Assembly (NCBI GenBank): GCA_965657945.1
Contig: CBFHPW010000008.1
Coordinates: 1-64,000, forward strand
Origin: CAJJDF01 sp965657945
GTDB taxonomy: Bacteria; Bacteroidota; Bacteroidia; Flavobacteriales_D; CAJJDF01
DNA length: 64,000 nt
Reading direction: 5' to 3'
Below, in pieces: positions 23,063 to 32,179 of the stretch. The translations under genes were made by a program, and so were the position numbers. Under the pieces are notes generated by a model that was given only the letters and a program-made list of their open reading frames with translations, did not search any database and had not been told where the DNA came from. Positions within the stretch are counted from its first letter, which is position 1. Every line of letters starts with the position of its first letter.

Positions 23063-23916
23063 GTCTGTCCATTCTGTTAGCCATTTTTTTTCCTGTCGTT
23101 TCAGTATTGCTTTTCAAGGAATTTGACAAAAGAGAAGTGGATACATTGCCCGCCATTGTGTTCAATTATTTTGGGGCAATACTCTTGGGGTTGGTATTAT
23201 TTGTAACTCCCAATCAGTTTGTTTTAATTCATCAACAAGATTGGTTTGTATCAGCTTTGGTGGTTGGAGGATTATTTTTGTTGAATTTTTTTTTGATTTC
23301 CAAAACTGCTGTTCATCAAGGAATTTCGATAGCCACTTTTTCCAACAAGATAAGTTTGGTATTTCCTGTGATCTTTACTATCGTTTATTTTGGTGAATCT
23401 ACTAGTATTTTAAAAATAGTTGGAATTGCCTTGGCCTTGCTATCTATTTTTTTGCTGACCTTCAAATCAGTAAACTCCAAATTTTCTTCAAAAGGTTCAG
23501 CATCGTATCCCTTACTTATTTTTGTCTTTACCGGAATTGCCGAAACTCTCATCAATTTTACACAGAAAAAATGGTTTACCAGTGCAGATGAAATTAGCTA
23601 CTTTGTGGTATCTGCTTTTTTCATTTCTTTTGTTTTGGGTGTCGTGTTATTGGTCGTTAAAAAGATTAAAATAAGTAGAAAAAGCTTTGTCGCTGGACTG
23701 GTTTTATCTATTCCAAACACCTTCGGATTGTATTATTTTATCCAAGCTCTTAATCAAAACTTTGACTCTAGTTCAGTTCTTCCAATCATCAATATTGGTA
23801 CTTTGATGTTTGCTATTTTGATTGGATATTTTCTTTACAAAGAAGATTTAACACCTCGCAATTGGCTAGGTGTAATAGCAGCAATTGGGTCTATTTTATT
23901 ACTTTCGTCTTTTTGA
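23059..23916 (+). CDS. DMT/EamA-family membrane transporter
   Basis: 285 residues with about ten hydrophobic segments arranged as two halves of five, as in EamA transporters. GTG start overlaps the ribD stop (GTGA). The C-terminal half ends with the EamA hallmark PIINIGTLMFAILIGYFLYK, then LTPRNWLGVIAAIGSILLL. The substrate is unknown. Being coupled to ribD could hint at riboflavin or a precursor, but this is only position. Confidence 0.85.
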   Translation: MSLSILLAIFFPVVSVLLFKEFDKREVDTLPAIVFNYFGAILLGLVLFVTPNQFVLIHQQDWFVSALVVGGLFLLNFFLISKTAVHQGISIATFSNKISLVFPVIFTIVYFGESTSILKIVGIALALLSIFLLTFKSVNSKFSSKGSASYPLLIFVFTGIAETLINFTQKKWFTSADEISYFVVSAFFISFVLGVVLLVVKKIKISRKSFVAGLVLSIPNTFGLYYFIQALNQNFDSSSVLPIINIGTLMFAILIGYFLYKEDLTPRNWLGVIAAIGSILLLSSF

Positions 23917-24530
23917 AAACACCTCACACATATCGAACCATTCAGCTACCTTCTCACAGTTTGTACAAAGAGAAGGGAAGTAAGTTCTTTGGTTATGCTT
24001 TTCAGGTTTTAAATGAAGAGGATGTCAAGTTGAGATTACTTGAAATAAAAGAAAAACACAGCGATGCACGACATCATTGTTATGCCTATCGCTTGGGTAT
24101 TGGTAACGAAGAAAGATACAGAGCCAATGACGATGGTGAACCTATAAATTCGGCAGGAAAACCAATTTATGGTCAGTTACTCTCTGCAGAAGTTACAAAT
24201 GTTCTTGTCGTTGTGGTTCGTTATTTTGGAGGAGTAAAACTGGGTGTGGGAGGATTAATTTCTGCTTATAAAATCGCAACCAAATCTACTTTGGAACAAA
24301 CTAATATCATTGAAAAAGAGGAATTGCATTATTATCAAATCAATTTTGAATACCCACAGATGAGCGAGGTGATGAGTTTTGTAAAATTAAATTGGTTGGA
24401 TGTAACCGATCAAGTTTTTGAAGTGGCTTGTTTTATTCAATTTAAGCACAATATTATGTCTTCTCATGGAATATTGTCTCAGCTCAAAGAAATTGAGAAT
24501 GTAACCGTAGATTTTTTAAAAAAGGAATAG
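23913..24530 (+). CDS. IMPACT/YigZ family protein
   Basis: 205 residues from TTG 23913, which overlaps the transporter stop (TTGA); an earlier in-frame TTG would lie deep in that gene. The UPF0029 domain is clear: KGSKFFGYAF, then HHCYAYRLG, the signature NDDGEPINSAGKPIYGQL and VVVRYFGGVKLGVGGLISAY. A C-terminal DUF1949-like region follows. YigZ-type proteins are of uncertain function; eukaryotic IMPACT binds GCN1. The chained GTGA and TTGA overlaps indicate translational coupling from ribD through this gene. Confidence 0.92.
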   Translation: MKTPHTYRTIQLPSHSLYKEKGSKFFGYAFQVLNEEDVKLRLLEIKEKHSDARHHCYAYRLGIGNEERYRANDDGEPINSAGKPIYGQLLSAEVTNVLVVVVRYFGGVKLGVGGLISAYKIATKSTLEQTNIIEKEELHYYQINFEYPQMSEVMSFVKLNWLDVTDQVFEVACFIQFKHNIMSSHGILSQLKEIENVTVDFLKKE

Positions 24531-24574
24531 TTTTATTGCCTTGACAAATTCTTAAAAATTCCCGTTAATTGATG

Positions 24575-24582
24575 TACTTTTG
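24575..24582 (+). promoter_or_regulatory. -7 box TACTTTTG of the DEAD-box helicase gene
   Basis: TACTTTTG 22 nt before the GTG at 24605. It covers the in-frame ATG at 24572, so that upstream start would lie before the transcript begins. Confidence 0.5.
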
Positions 24583-24604
24583 TACAAATATCAAACAGAA
24601 CAAA

Positions 24605-25720
24605 GTGAAAACATTTACAGACATAGGAGTAAGCAAAAAATTGGTGAAAGGGCTGAACGAAATGAATATCCTTCATCCTACCGAGATTCAAGAATTAGTC
24701 ATTCCTATGTTGTTAAATTTTGATACAGATTTGGTGGGGCAAGCACAAACCGGTACAGGGAAAACGGCTGCCTTTGGACTTCCATTATTAGAGAAAATAG
24801 ATTCCAAGAAAGACCACATTCAAGGATTGATTTTGTGTCCAACACGAGAACTAGGACAACAAATAGCGAAGCAACTATTCAAGTTTACTAAATACTCCGA
24901 TAAGGTTTTTACTGAAGCCGTTTTTGGAGGTCAGTACATTGATATTCAGATAGAAAAATTAAAAAGACCTACCCAAATAGTGGTGGCAACTCCTGGAAGA
25001 TTAATTGATTTGGTGAAAAGAAAAGCATTGGATTTGAGTCAGGTTCACACAGTGGTGATGGATGAGGCAGACGAAATGTTGAGTATGGGATTCAAAAAGG
25101 AATTGGACGAAATTCTTGGGTTTATGACTTCGGTGAAGGCAAAATGGTTATTCTCAGCTACTATGCCAGAGGGAATTAAACAAATTGTAAATCAACACAT
25201 GGCGCCAGACGCAAAAAGAATTGAAACAAGCGGTGATGTGGTAAACAAAAAAATTGAACATCAATACTTGGTGTGTGACGATGCCGATAAATTCAATATT
25301 CTCATTCAGTTTTTGAAATCGGAACAAAAAAACAGAGGACTTATTTTTTGTAAGACGAAAAAGGCAACACAATTACTGGCTCAGCAACTCGAATCAAAGA
25401 ATGTTTCTTCGGGAGCTATTCATGGTGATTTATTACAAAAGGAAAGAGACAAAGTAATGCGTGCTTTCAAGAATGAATCCATACGAATGCTGGTTGCAAC
25501 AGACCTCGCTGCAAGAGGAATTGATGTACAAGATTTGGCTTATGTGGTACATTACGAAATGCCAGATAAAGAGGAGTATTATACTCACAGAAGTGGAAGA
25601 ACAGCAAGAGGAGGAAAAGAAGGAGTTTCAATTTGTTTGGTCAATTCCAAAGAACTAAAGTCGGTGAGATATTTTGAAAAGGCGTTGGGTATTTCCTTTA
25701 AACAAATAAGACCAAAGTGA
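24605..25720 (+). CDS. DEAD-box RNA helicase
   Basis: 371 residues from GTG 24605 (MKTFTDIGVSKKLVKGLNEM). Q motif HPTEIQE, Walker A AQTGTGKT, Ia PTRELGQQ, GG, TPGR, DEAD box MDEADEML, SAT, then GLIFCKTKK, TDLAARGID and HRSGRTARGG. It is a short minimal helicase core with almost no C-terminal extension (ends ISFKQIRPK), smaller than DeaD/CsdA. It unwinds RNA in the cytoplasm, typically in ribosome assembly or mRNA decay at low temperature; the exact role is open. Confidence 0.95.
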   Translation: MKTFTDIGVSKKLVKGLNEMNILHPTEIQELVIPMLLNFDTDLVGQAQTGTGKTAAFGLPLLEKIDSKKDHIQGLILCPTRELGQQIAKQLFKFTKYSDKVFTEAVFGGQYIDIQIEKLKRPTQIVVATPGRLIDLVKRKALDLSQVHTVVMDEADEMLSMGFKKELDEILGFMTSVKAKWLFSATMPEGIKQIVNQHMAPDAKRIETSGDVVNKKIEHQYLVCDDADKFNILIQFLKSEQKNRGLIFCKTKKATQLLAQQLESKNVSSGAIHGDLLQKERDKVMRAFKNESIRMLVATDLAARGIDVQDLAYVVHYEMPDKEEYYTHRSGRTARGGKEGVSICLVNSKELKSVRYFEKALGISFKQIRPK

Positions 25721-25781
25721 TATTCAAATCCTAAAAATCCTTAAATCTGGGTGTGATTCATTGTAATTCTCATTCAATCAA

Positions 25782-25789
25782 TATCTTTG
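25782..25789 (+). promoter_or_regulatory. -7 box TATCTTTG four nt before the glycosyltransferase
   Basis: TATCTTTG, 4 nt (TGAC), then ATG 25794. A TTG at 25761-25763 stands 18 bp upstream and fits the -33 element. Predicts a leaderless mRNA. Confidence 0.6.
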
Positions 25790-25793
25790 TGAC

Positions 25794-26837
25794 ATGAAAC
25801 GGGTAGGAATCATTATTTTAAACTGGAATGGAAAAGAGCATTTAGCTACTTTTTTGCCCTCAGTTTTGCGCTACTCGGGAAAGAATGATGTAGTGGTAAT
25901 TGACAATAATTCATCGGATGATTCGGTTGAGTTTTTATCCAAGGAATATCCACAAATTAGACTAGTTCATAATACCGAAAACGGTGGATTTGCGAAAGGT
26001 TATAACCAAGGACTCAAACAAATAGAAGGAGAATACGCGCAGTATGTGTTATTGAATTCTGATGTAGAAGTTACTGAAAACTGGATCGAACCTATTGTTT
26101 CTAAAATGGAATCTGACGAAAAATTGGTAGCTTGCCAGCCAAAAGTTTTGGCCTACAAATCCAAAAATAAGTTTGAACACGCAGGTGCATCTGGAGGTTA
26201 TTTAGATAAGAACGGATATCCTTTTTGCCGTGGAAGAATATTCAATGAAATAGAAGAAGACGAAGGACAATACAATCAAGAAACCGAAATTTTTTGGGCA
26301 ACTGGAGCTTGTATGTTTGTAAAAAGCAAAGTGTTTCACTCTTTGGGTGGATTCGATGAAACCTATTTTGCCCACATGGAAGAGATTGATTTATGCTGGA
26401 GAATGAAACTTCATGGGTATAGAATTATGGCGATTCCATCTTCTTTGGTATACCACTTGGGTGGCGGTACGCTCAATTACATGAGTCCAAGAAAAATATA
26501 TTTAAACTTCCGAAACAGCTTGTTTACTCTTTACAAAAACTACCGAGGAAGCTTTTTATTGGCTAAGATTGCTTGGCGTTTTTTGTTGGATTATATTGCC
26601 TTTGTTGCGTTCATTGCAAATGGCGAGTTCAGAGCGTCAGTTCAAATATTGAAAGCGCAAGTTCACTTTATAGGAAGACTAGGAGAAATGAAACAAAAGA
26701 GAAAAGTGCTTAAGTTAGCGACAAAAGAAGTGGAGTTCAATGCCAGTGGTTTATATAAAAAAAGTATCGTGTTTAGTAATTTTATTAAAAGGAAAAAACA
26801 TTTTTCAAACTTAGAATTAAGGAATTTTTATCGATAA
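25794..26837 (+). CDS. Family 2 glycosyltransferase
   Basis: 347 residues. GT-A fold: VGIIILNWNGKEHLATFLPS, VVVIDNNSSDDSVEFL, NGGFAKGYNQGLKQ and the metal-binding LLNSDVEVTENWIE. Then FWATGACMFVKSKVFHSLGGFDETYFAHMEEIDLCWRM carries the catalytic acid region. This matches rhamnosyltransferase-like GT2 enzymes. A C-terminal hydrophobic helix (WRFLLDYIAFVAFIAN) suggests membrane association. It lies upstream of an outer-membrane barrel gene with a 33-nt gap. Donor and acceptor are unknown. Confidence 0.92.
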   Translation: MKRVGIIILNWNGKEHLATFLPSVLRYSGKNDVVVIDNNSSDDSVEFLSKEYPQIRLVHNTENGGFAKGYNQGLKQIEGEYAQYVLLNSDVEVTENWIEPIVSKMESDEKLVACQPKVLAYKSKNKFEHAGASGGYLDKNGYPFCRGRIFNEIEEDEGQYNQETEIFWATGACMFVKSKVFHSLGGFDETYFAHMEEIDLCWRMKLHGYRIMAIPSSLVYHLGGGTLNYMSPRKIYLNFRNSLFTLYKNYRGSFLLAKIAWRFLLDYIAFVAFIANGEFRASVQILKAQVHFIGRLGEMKQKRKVLKLATKEVEFNASGLYKKSIVFSNFIKRKKHFSNLELRNFYR

Positions 26838-26870
26838 GTACTATTTACAATTTTAACACGTTATTCGACT

Positions 26871-27944
26871 ATGTGTACCAAATTTTCATTTTTTCTTTGC
26901 TTTATTTTCTTTTTTATTGAAAGCAATGTCTTTGCACAAACCAATGCACCTAAGTACAGCAATGAATTTTTAACGATTGGGGTTGGAGCTAGAAATTTTG
27001 GAATGGCAAATTCGGTTATTGCAGGAATAGAGGATGTAACAGCAGGATATTACAACCCGGCATCACTTCTCAATACCAAGAAAGACATGGAGTTTGGGAT
27101 TATGCACTCAGAGTATTTCAAAGGAATTGCTAAGTACGACTATCTTGGTTTTAGCAAAAAATTGGATGAAAATTCAGTAGCTGGCATATCTTTGATTCGA
27201 TTTGGAACAGATGACATTCCGAACACAACCCAATTAATAGACAAAGAGGGAAATGTAAATTATGACGAGATTACTCGTTTTTCTGCTGCAGATTATGCCT
27301 TACTTCTTTCTTATGCTCGAAAACTAAAAAGTGGTTTAGAGGCCGGAGGAAACTTTAAAGTGATTCACCGAAGAATTGGTGATTTTGCAAATTCTTGGGG
27401 ATTTGGATTGGACTTTGCATTAAATTACAAAACCGAGAAATGGAAATTTGCGGGAGTAATTAGAGACGTAACAACAACGGTAAATGCCTGGAGTTACTCG
27501 ATTGACGAGGCAACAATCGAAATATTTGAAAGTACAGGAAACGAAATACCCGAGAACTCCACTGAGATTACCTTGCCAAGATTGATTTTGGGAGCTTCCA
27601 GAGAATTTAAACTGAATAAAAAGTTTAAGTTAAATACCGAAATGAATTTGAATACCACTTTTGATGGCAAAAGGAATTCGATTATTCGTACTAAAGGGTT
27701 CAACGTGGAACCAAGTTTGGGAGCTGAATTGGGGTTTAAAAAAATCTTGTTTGTGCGAGCTGGTTTTGGAAATGTTCAATGGATAAGACAGTTTGATGGC
27801 TCCGAAAATCTATCCATAATGCCAAATCTAGGGGTAGGAGTGGCATTCAACAAATTTAATATTGATTATGCAATCTCTAACGTGGGAAATGGATCGTTAG
27901 CGCTTTATTCACATGTGTTTTCACTCAATTTCGGTATCAATTAG
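26871..27944 (+). CDS. PorV/PorQ-family outer-membrane beta-barrel protein
   Basis: 357 residues. Signal peptide to about residue 23 (NVFAQ). The mature start FLTIGVGARNFGMANSVIAG, then DVTAGYYNPASL, is the hallmark of the PorV/PorQ family, related to FadL barrels. The rest alternates in strands with aromatic girdles, ending in VFSLNFGIN, a C-terminal outer-membrane strand. PorV in Porphyromonas and Flavobacterium shuttles type IX secretion cargo to sortase PorU. This copy could serve that system or another envelope role; no other type IX genes are adjacent. It ends 4 nt inside the convergent SRPBCC gene. Confidence 0.82.
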   Translation: MCTKFSFFLCFIFFFIESNVFAQTNAPKYSNEFLTIGVGARNFGMANSVIAGIEDVTAGYYNPASLLNTKKDMEFGIMHSEYFKGIAKYDYLGFSKKLDENSVAGISLIRFGTDDIPNTTQLIDKEGNVNYDEITRFSAADYALLLSYARKLKSGLEAGGNFKVIHRRIGDFANSWGFGLDFALNYKTEKWKFAGVIRDVTTTVNAWSYSIDEATIEIFESTGNEIPENSTEITLPRLILGASREFKLNKKFKLNTEMNLNTTFDGKRNSIIRTKGFNVEPSLGAELGFKKILFVRAGFGNVQWIRQFDGSENLSIMPNLGVGVAFNKFNIDYAISNVGNGSLALYSHVFSLNFGIN

Positions 27945-28372
27945 TTACCTTCTGCAAATTTCTTGAAATCTTCCAAGTATTTCATGGATTGCTTCTTGAA
28001 TGCCTTCGGGAATAAAAATCCTATAATTCTCATTGCACCCTTGAATTTGAACTCTTGTTCAGTTCTGTACAAAGTCTGTTCGCCCATTTCGTGAAATTCT
28101 GTACAGATAATGTTGTAAACGCCATCTGCTTGGTAGGTGGTCACCATTTTATCAGGCAAGTCATTTTGCAAAATAGTCTCTATCATTGTCAATTGTCTTT
28201 TAGGTGTTTTAAAGACTAGTTCTGATTTAGCGTCTTTTTTTCCTTCCTCACCGCTAAGTAGCTTGACGGATTGAAGTCCTTCCATCCATTTGTATAAATT
28301 GGGGATGTTGTCGAATAGGGCTACTACTTCTTGTTTGGGTTTATTGATGGTGATTTCTAGGGTATATTTCAT
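27941..28372 (-). CDS. SRPBCC (polyketide cyclase-like) family protein
   Basis: 143 residues: KYTLEITINKPKQEVVALFD, then NLYKWMEGLQSVKLLSGEEG and the long C-terminal helix KKQSMKYLEDFKKFAEGN give a standard helix-grip fold. No ligand predicted. A TAGTTTTG box (28375-28382) sits 2 nt before its ATG. Its stop overlaps the stop region of the convergent barrel gene by 4 nt. Confidence 0.85.
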   Translation of the reverse strand: MKYTLEITINKPKQEVVALFDNIPNLYKWMEGLQSVKLLSGEEGKKDAKSELVFKTPKRQLTMIETILQNDLPDKMVTTYQADGVYNIICTEFHEMGEQTLYRTEQEFKFKGAMRIIGFLFPKAFKKQSMKYLEDFKKFAEGN

Positions 28373-28505
28373 AACAAAACTAATTATTGGACTCTATTCA
28401 ATTCCATTTAAAGACAATTATAACCATTTATAGAAAATAGAAGGGTATAAATTGATTTTTTCTTACTTTAGTAACTCGAAAAAAATTAACCAAACAAACA
28501 AAAAA

Positions 28506-30752
28506 ATGAAAAAAATACTCTCGTTATTTTTAGCCGTTTCTCTCGTTTTTACCAGCGTAAACGTGAAAGCAGATGAAGGAATGTGGTTGCCAATGTTCAT
28601 CAAAAGACTGAACATAAAAGACATGCAAAGTAAAGGACTTAAGCTTTCTGCTGAAGAGATCTATAGTGTGAATAATTCTAGCTTGAAAGATGCGATTATT
28701 TCACTTGGAGGTTTTTGTACAGGAGAAATTATTTCTGATCAAGGATTGATGTTGACAAATCACCACTGTGGATATGATGCAATTCAGCAGTTTTCTACTG
28801 TTGCAAACAACTACTTGCGAGATGGGTTTTGGGCTATGCAAAAATCTGAAGAGAAAAACGTTCCGGGACTTACGGCTACGTTTTTGGTAAGAATGGAAGA
28901 TGTGACTGAACAAATTTTAGAGGGAATTTCTAGTATTGAATCCAAACAAGACAAAGCCAAAAAAATAAAGGAGATTCAAGCTGAATTGATAAAAAAAGCA
29001 ACGAAAGGAACTAATTATACCGCTTACATCAAAGATTTCTTTTATGGAAGTGAGTATTACATGTTTATCAATGAAACTTTCACAGATGTAAGATTAGTTG
29101 GTGCTCCACCGGAGTCTGTTGGGAAATATGGAGGCGATACTGACAATTGGATGTGGCCAAGACATACCGGTGATTTTACATTGTTCAGAATTTACTCTGG
29201 GAAAGATGGAAAACCAGCAGAATACTCTACAGATAACATTCCAATGAAACCTAAACACCACCTGCCTGTTAATATTAAAGGTGTAGAAGAAGGAGATTTT
29301 GCCATGATTATGGGCTACCCAGGTAGCACAGACAGATACTTGTCTTCTTTTGGTGTGCAACAGGCAATCGATAAAAAAGGACCTACCGTGGTAGAAGTGA
29401 GAGATGTGAAATTGGCAACCATGAAAGCACAAATGGATAAAAAGGAAAGCGTGGATATCATGTATTCTTCTAAATATGCGCAAACGGCCAACTACTGGAA
29501 ATATTTTCAAGGACAAACTGAACAACTTCAAACTAATGGGGTAGTAAAAAGAAAGTCTAAATTGGAAAGAGAATTTGAAAACTGGTTTGGACAGTCACCT
29601 CAGCTTACTGAGAAATACGGAGATGCACTGAGAATGATAAGAGAGTATTACGAATTGACAGACCAATACATCGTTGGAAATACTTACGTAATGGAGGCAG
29701 GATTGAGAGGTCCAGATTTCGTTTTGTATACTTACAGAACCGATAGAATAATCAAAACAATAGCTCAAACAAGAACTAAATTTGACACTAAAATAGAAGC
29801 TGCAACAGGTGAGGAAAAAGAGGCAATGATTGCAGAAAGAGACAAAACCATTTCTGGACTGATTGGTGCCTTGGAAGAAATGACAGAAGAACATTTCAAA
29901 AACTATGACGAAAAAACAGAAAAGAACCTTGTGGCAAATTTGTTCGATTTGTATTACAACAAAGTAAACAAAGAACAACATCCTGCATTTTTTGCTGATG
30001 TAAAAAAGGCAAATTTCGACAGATTTGCTAAGAAATTGTTTTGTAAATCTCCTTTCATGAAAGAAAAGAAAATGAACAAAGTGATTGCAAAATTGAAAGC
30101 AGGAAAGGCCATTGATATGGAAGATGACAAAGCAATAAAAGCTGCGACAGATTTTATTTCAATGTATTTTGGCTCGTCTGCTAAATTTGCCGAGGCTGAG
30201 GAAAATATGGAAGAGGGATACAGATTATTCGTTGAAGGAATTAGATTGATGCAACCTGAAAAAAGTTTTTATCCTAATGCGAACTCTACACAAAGATTGA
30301 CCTATGGAAGTGTGATGTCATATGAAGTAAGCGACAAGGTGAGAAACATTGTAAGAAGTGAAGATGGATTGGATACTTATTTCACAACCATGGAAGGATT
30401 GATTGAAAAAGAAATTCCTGGAGATCAAGAGTTCAGCCTGCCTGCAAGGTTAAAAGAACTGTATGCGAAAAAAGACTATGGTCAATATGCCGATGCCGAT
30501 GGAAAATTGAGAGTAAACTTCTTGACAAACAATGACATTACAGGAGGTAACTCTGGAAGTCCTGTAATTGATGGAAACGGTTACTTGATTGGTACTGCTT
30601 TTGACGGAAACTGGGAAGCAATGAGTGGTGATATTTCATTCGAAAACAGAGTTCAAAGAACTATTTCTGTTGACATTAGATACACCTTGTTCATCATCGA
30701 TAAATACGCAGGTGCTGGTCACTTGGTAAAAGAAATGACAGTGATTAAATAA
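28506..30752 (+). CDS. S46-family dipeptidyl-peptidase, DPP7-like
   Basis: 748 residues from ATG 28506 (MKKILSLFLAVSLVF...), the 18 codons before it being untranslated leader. Signal peptide to about residue 22 (VKADEG). The mature start DEGMWLPMFIKRLN and GFCTGEIISDQGLMLTNHHC with the catalytic His are diagnostic for S46. The catalytic Ser lies in TGGNSGSPVIDGNG near residue 645. The residue 18 positions after that Ser decides the P1 preference in characterised enzymes: Arg in DPP11 (acidic), Gly in DPP7 (hydrophobic). Here it is Gly (AFDGNWEA), so a DPP7-like hydrophobic P1 preference is predicted. Periplasmic, degrading oligopeptides as nutrients. It has its own terminator. Confidence 0.95.
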   Translation: MKKILSLFLAVSLVFTSVNVKADEGMWLPMFIKRLNIKDMQSKGLKLSAEEIYSVNNSSLKDAIISLGGFCTGEIISDQGLMLTNHHCGYDAIQQFSTVANNYLRDGFWAMQKSEEKNVPGLTATFLVRMEDVTEQILEGISSIESKQDKAKKIKEIQAELIKKATKGTNYTAYIKDFFYGSEYYMFINETFTDVRLVGAPPESVGKYGGDTDNWMWPRHTGDFTLFRIYSGKDGKPAEYSTDNIPMKPKHHLPVNIKGVEEGDFAMIMGYPGSTDRYLSSFGVQQAIDKKGPTVVEVRDVKLATMKAQMDKKESVDIMYSSKYAQTANYWKYFQGQTEQLQTNGVVKRKSKLEREFENWFGQSPQLTEKYGDALRMIREYYELTDQYIVGNTYVMEAGLRGPDFVLYTYRTDRIIKTIAQTRTKFDTKIEAATGEEKEAMIAERDKTISGLIGALEEMTEEHFKNYDEKTEKNLVANLFDLYYNKVNKEQHPAFFADVKKANFDRFAKKLFCKSPFMKEKKMNKVIAKLKAGKAIDMEDDKAIKAATDFISMYFGSSAKFAEAEENMEEGYRLFVEGIRLMQPEKSFYPNANSTQRLTYGSVMSYEVSDKVRNIVRSEDGLDTYFTTMEGLIEKEIPGDQEFSLPARLKELYAKKDYGQYADADGKLRVNFLTNNDITGGNSGSPVIDGNGYLIGTAFDGNWEAMSGDISFENRVQRTISVDIRYTLFIIDKYAGAGHLVKEMTVIK

Positions 30753-30770
30753 TAAATTGATTGATAGTAT

Positions 30771-30803
30771 AAAAAAGCTACTTGGAAACAAGTAGCTTTT
30801 TTT
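30771..30803 (+). terminator. Strong bidirectional intrinsic terminator
   Basis: 14-bp stem AAAAAAGCTACTTG/CAAGTAGCTTTTTT with a GAAA loop, between the convergent S46 peptidase and YkgJ-like genes. Confidence 0.9.
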
Positions 30804-30808
30804 GTGGG

Positions 30809-31663
30809 CTAAAGATGTGTGCGTGCAGTTTCTGCCCAATGTTCTGCAAGTGATTTTGGATCAGCTCCTATTGACCGTGCAACCTGAAGCGCAACCGCCA
30901 TCATGACAACAGAGGCTTGCTGAAGTTCTTCTAGTGATGCCACAGAGCCAAAGTCTGACTGAGCTTTGTTGAGCAAAAGCTGTAAGTGCTGGGTAGCAAA
31001 TTCTGTGGGATTATTCAGTTTTATTATCTCTGGATGCATCAATTCCTTTTGCCAATCTTGTGGCAGAAAAGAAAATAATTCATCTGGCGAAGAGTTGCCC
31101 AAAATCATCCATTGATTCAAGGTTTCTGAATTTCCAGTTTCTGCCAATCCGCTATCGAGGTAGAGCTCAAAAGCAATGTCGGCAAGTTGCTGCATCACTT
31201 CCAGATAGTTGTCTTGTCCTTTTTCGAAAGTTTGGGTAGATTGATCCTGAAGGTATTCGGCAACCGTAAATTTTGGGAGCTCAGTAACAACCGGACAACC
31301 TTCCAAACAAGGAAATTCTTTTCCTTCGTGAATGTACTCTACTTTTTCGTTTTGAATTTGTCTGCCCAACGGATAAAGTCGACAGGCAAGTGGTCTTCCT
31401 GCGTGCACACTGCATCCAAAACCCTCGATGTATTGGCTGCAAGAGTGTTGGTTTTTGTATCCAATATCTCCCTCAAACTTTAGTTTGATTCCACCCCAAT
31501 CACAATATTCCTTTACAAAATTTTGGGTAGAAAGTTGTTTCGATTTGGAAATCGTTGCCAATTCCCAAGGATTTAGATGAACTGTTTTTCCATGGCAGCA
31601 AGTTCCCGTTCTTGAACAAGTGAGAGGAAGGGTGTCAGATAATTTTAGTTTCGTTACAATCAT
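30809..31663 (-). CDS. YkgJ-family cysteine cluster protein
   Basis: 284 residues. The N-terminal half carries the Zn/Fe-binding cysteine cluster: LTCSRTGTCCHGKTVHLNPWE, then HSCSQYIEGFGCSVHAGRPLACRLYPLG and PCLEGCPV. The C-terminal half is helical (LEVMQQLADIAFELYLDSG) and ends with LEELQQASVVMMAVALQVAR. The family is widespread but biochemically undefined; a flagellin-methylating relative (FliB) shares the cluster. Start codon is ATG with no close upstream gene. Function unknown beyond metal binding. Confidence 0.85.
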   Translation of the reverse strand: MIVTKLKLSDTLPLTCSRTGTCCHGKTVHLNPWELATISKSKQLSTQNFVKEYCDWGGIKLKFEGDIGYKNQHSCSQYIEGFGCSVHAGRPLACRLYPLGRQIQNEKVEYIHEGKEFPCLEGCPVVTELPKFTVAEYLQDQSTQTFEKGQDNYLEVMQQLADIAFELYLDSGLAETGNSETLNQWMILGNSSPDELFSFLPQDWQKELMHPEIIKLNNPTEFATQHLQLLLNKAQSDFGSVASLEELQQASVVMMAVALQVARSIGADPKSLAEHWAETARTHL

Positions 31664-31716
31664 TGGTGGAGTTTTTTTCAGCAGGATTTTCCATTTGATT
31701 TCCCAATGCTATGGAT

Positions 31717-32022
31717 TCAATCAAGTTTGTATTTGTTTTTGTTGGAATTGATCAGCAAGTAAGGAATCCCAATGATTAGCGCACCGTAAAAGGAATAAAA
31801 CTTAATCTCAGGAATTTCCATCCATTGTGCTGCATAAAATCCTAAACTGATTACAAATGCCATGAAAAACATGGCATTTCGAAACACGGAGGCAATCCCC
31901 TCTACATCATATTTTTTCTTTTCTTCCTCGGGTAGCGTGTTGTATCCAGCCATCAAGAAGTAGAGCTTTCCATTTTTAATGGCAATCCCCAAAATCACAA
32001 AAAAGATAGAAATTCCGATCAT
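31717..32022 (-). CDS. DUF3784 family membrane protein
   Basis: 101 residues with three membrane segments (ISIFFVILGIAI; AMFFMAFVISLGFYAAQW; FYGALIIGIPYLLI). The sequence YFLMAGYNTLPEEEKKKYDV after the first segment is the DUF3784 signature. No known function. It stands 53 nt upstream of the YkgJ-family gene on the same strand. Confidence 0.8.
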   Translation of the reverse strand: MIGISIFFVILGIAIKNGKLYFLMAGYNTLPEEEKKKYDVEGIASVFRNAMFFMAFVISLGFYAAQWMEIPEIKFYSFYGALIIGIPYLLINSNKNKYKLD

Positions 32023-32179
32023 AAGTTGTTTGTTCCGTTTGGGAATAAAAGTAAAGGAAGTATTTCACATCTCAAAGAATATGGGTTTCTTAGTTGTTCT
32101 CCTCCCCAAATGATGGTAATTTGTAACAATTGTTTCCTTCATTAGTTCATAAAGAAAGTAAATTTAAATAAAAAAGAAA

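Noticed and set aside
29094..29981. Long minus-strand frames inside the S46 peptidase gene
   Set aside because: They are antisense shadows of a conserved coding sequence and rich in Phe/Ser/Cys, as expected for the complement of Lys/Glu-rich codons.
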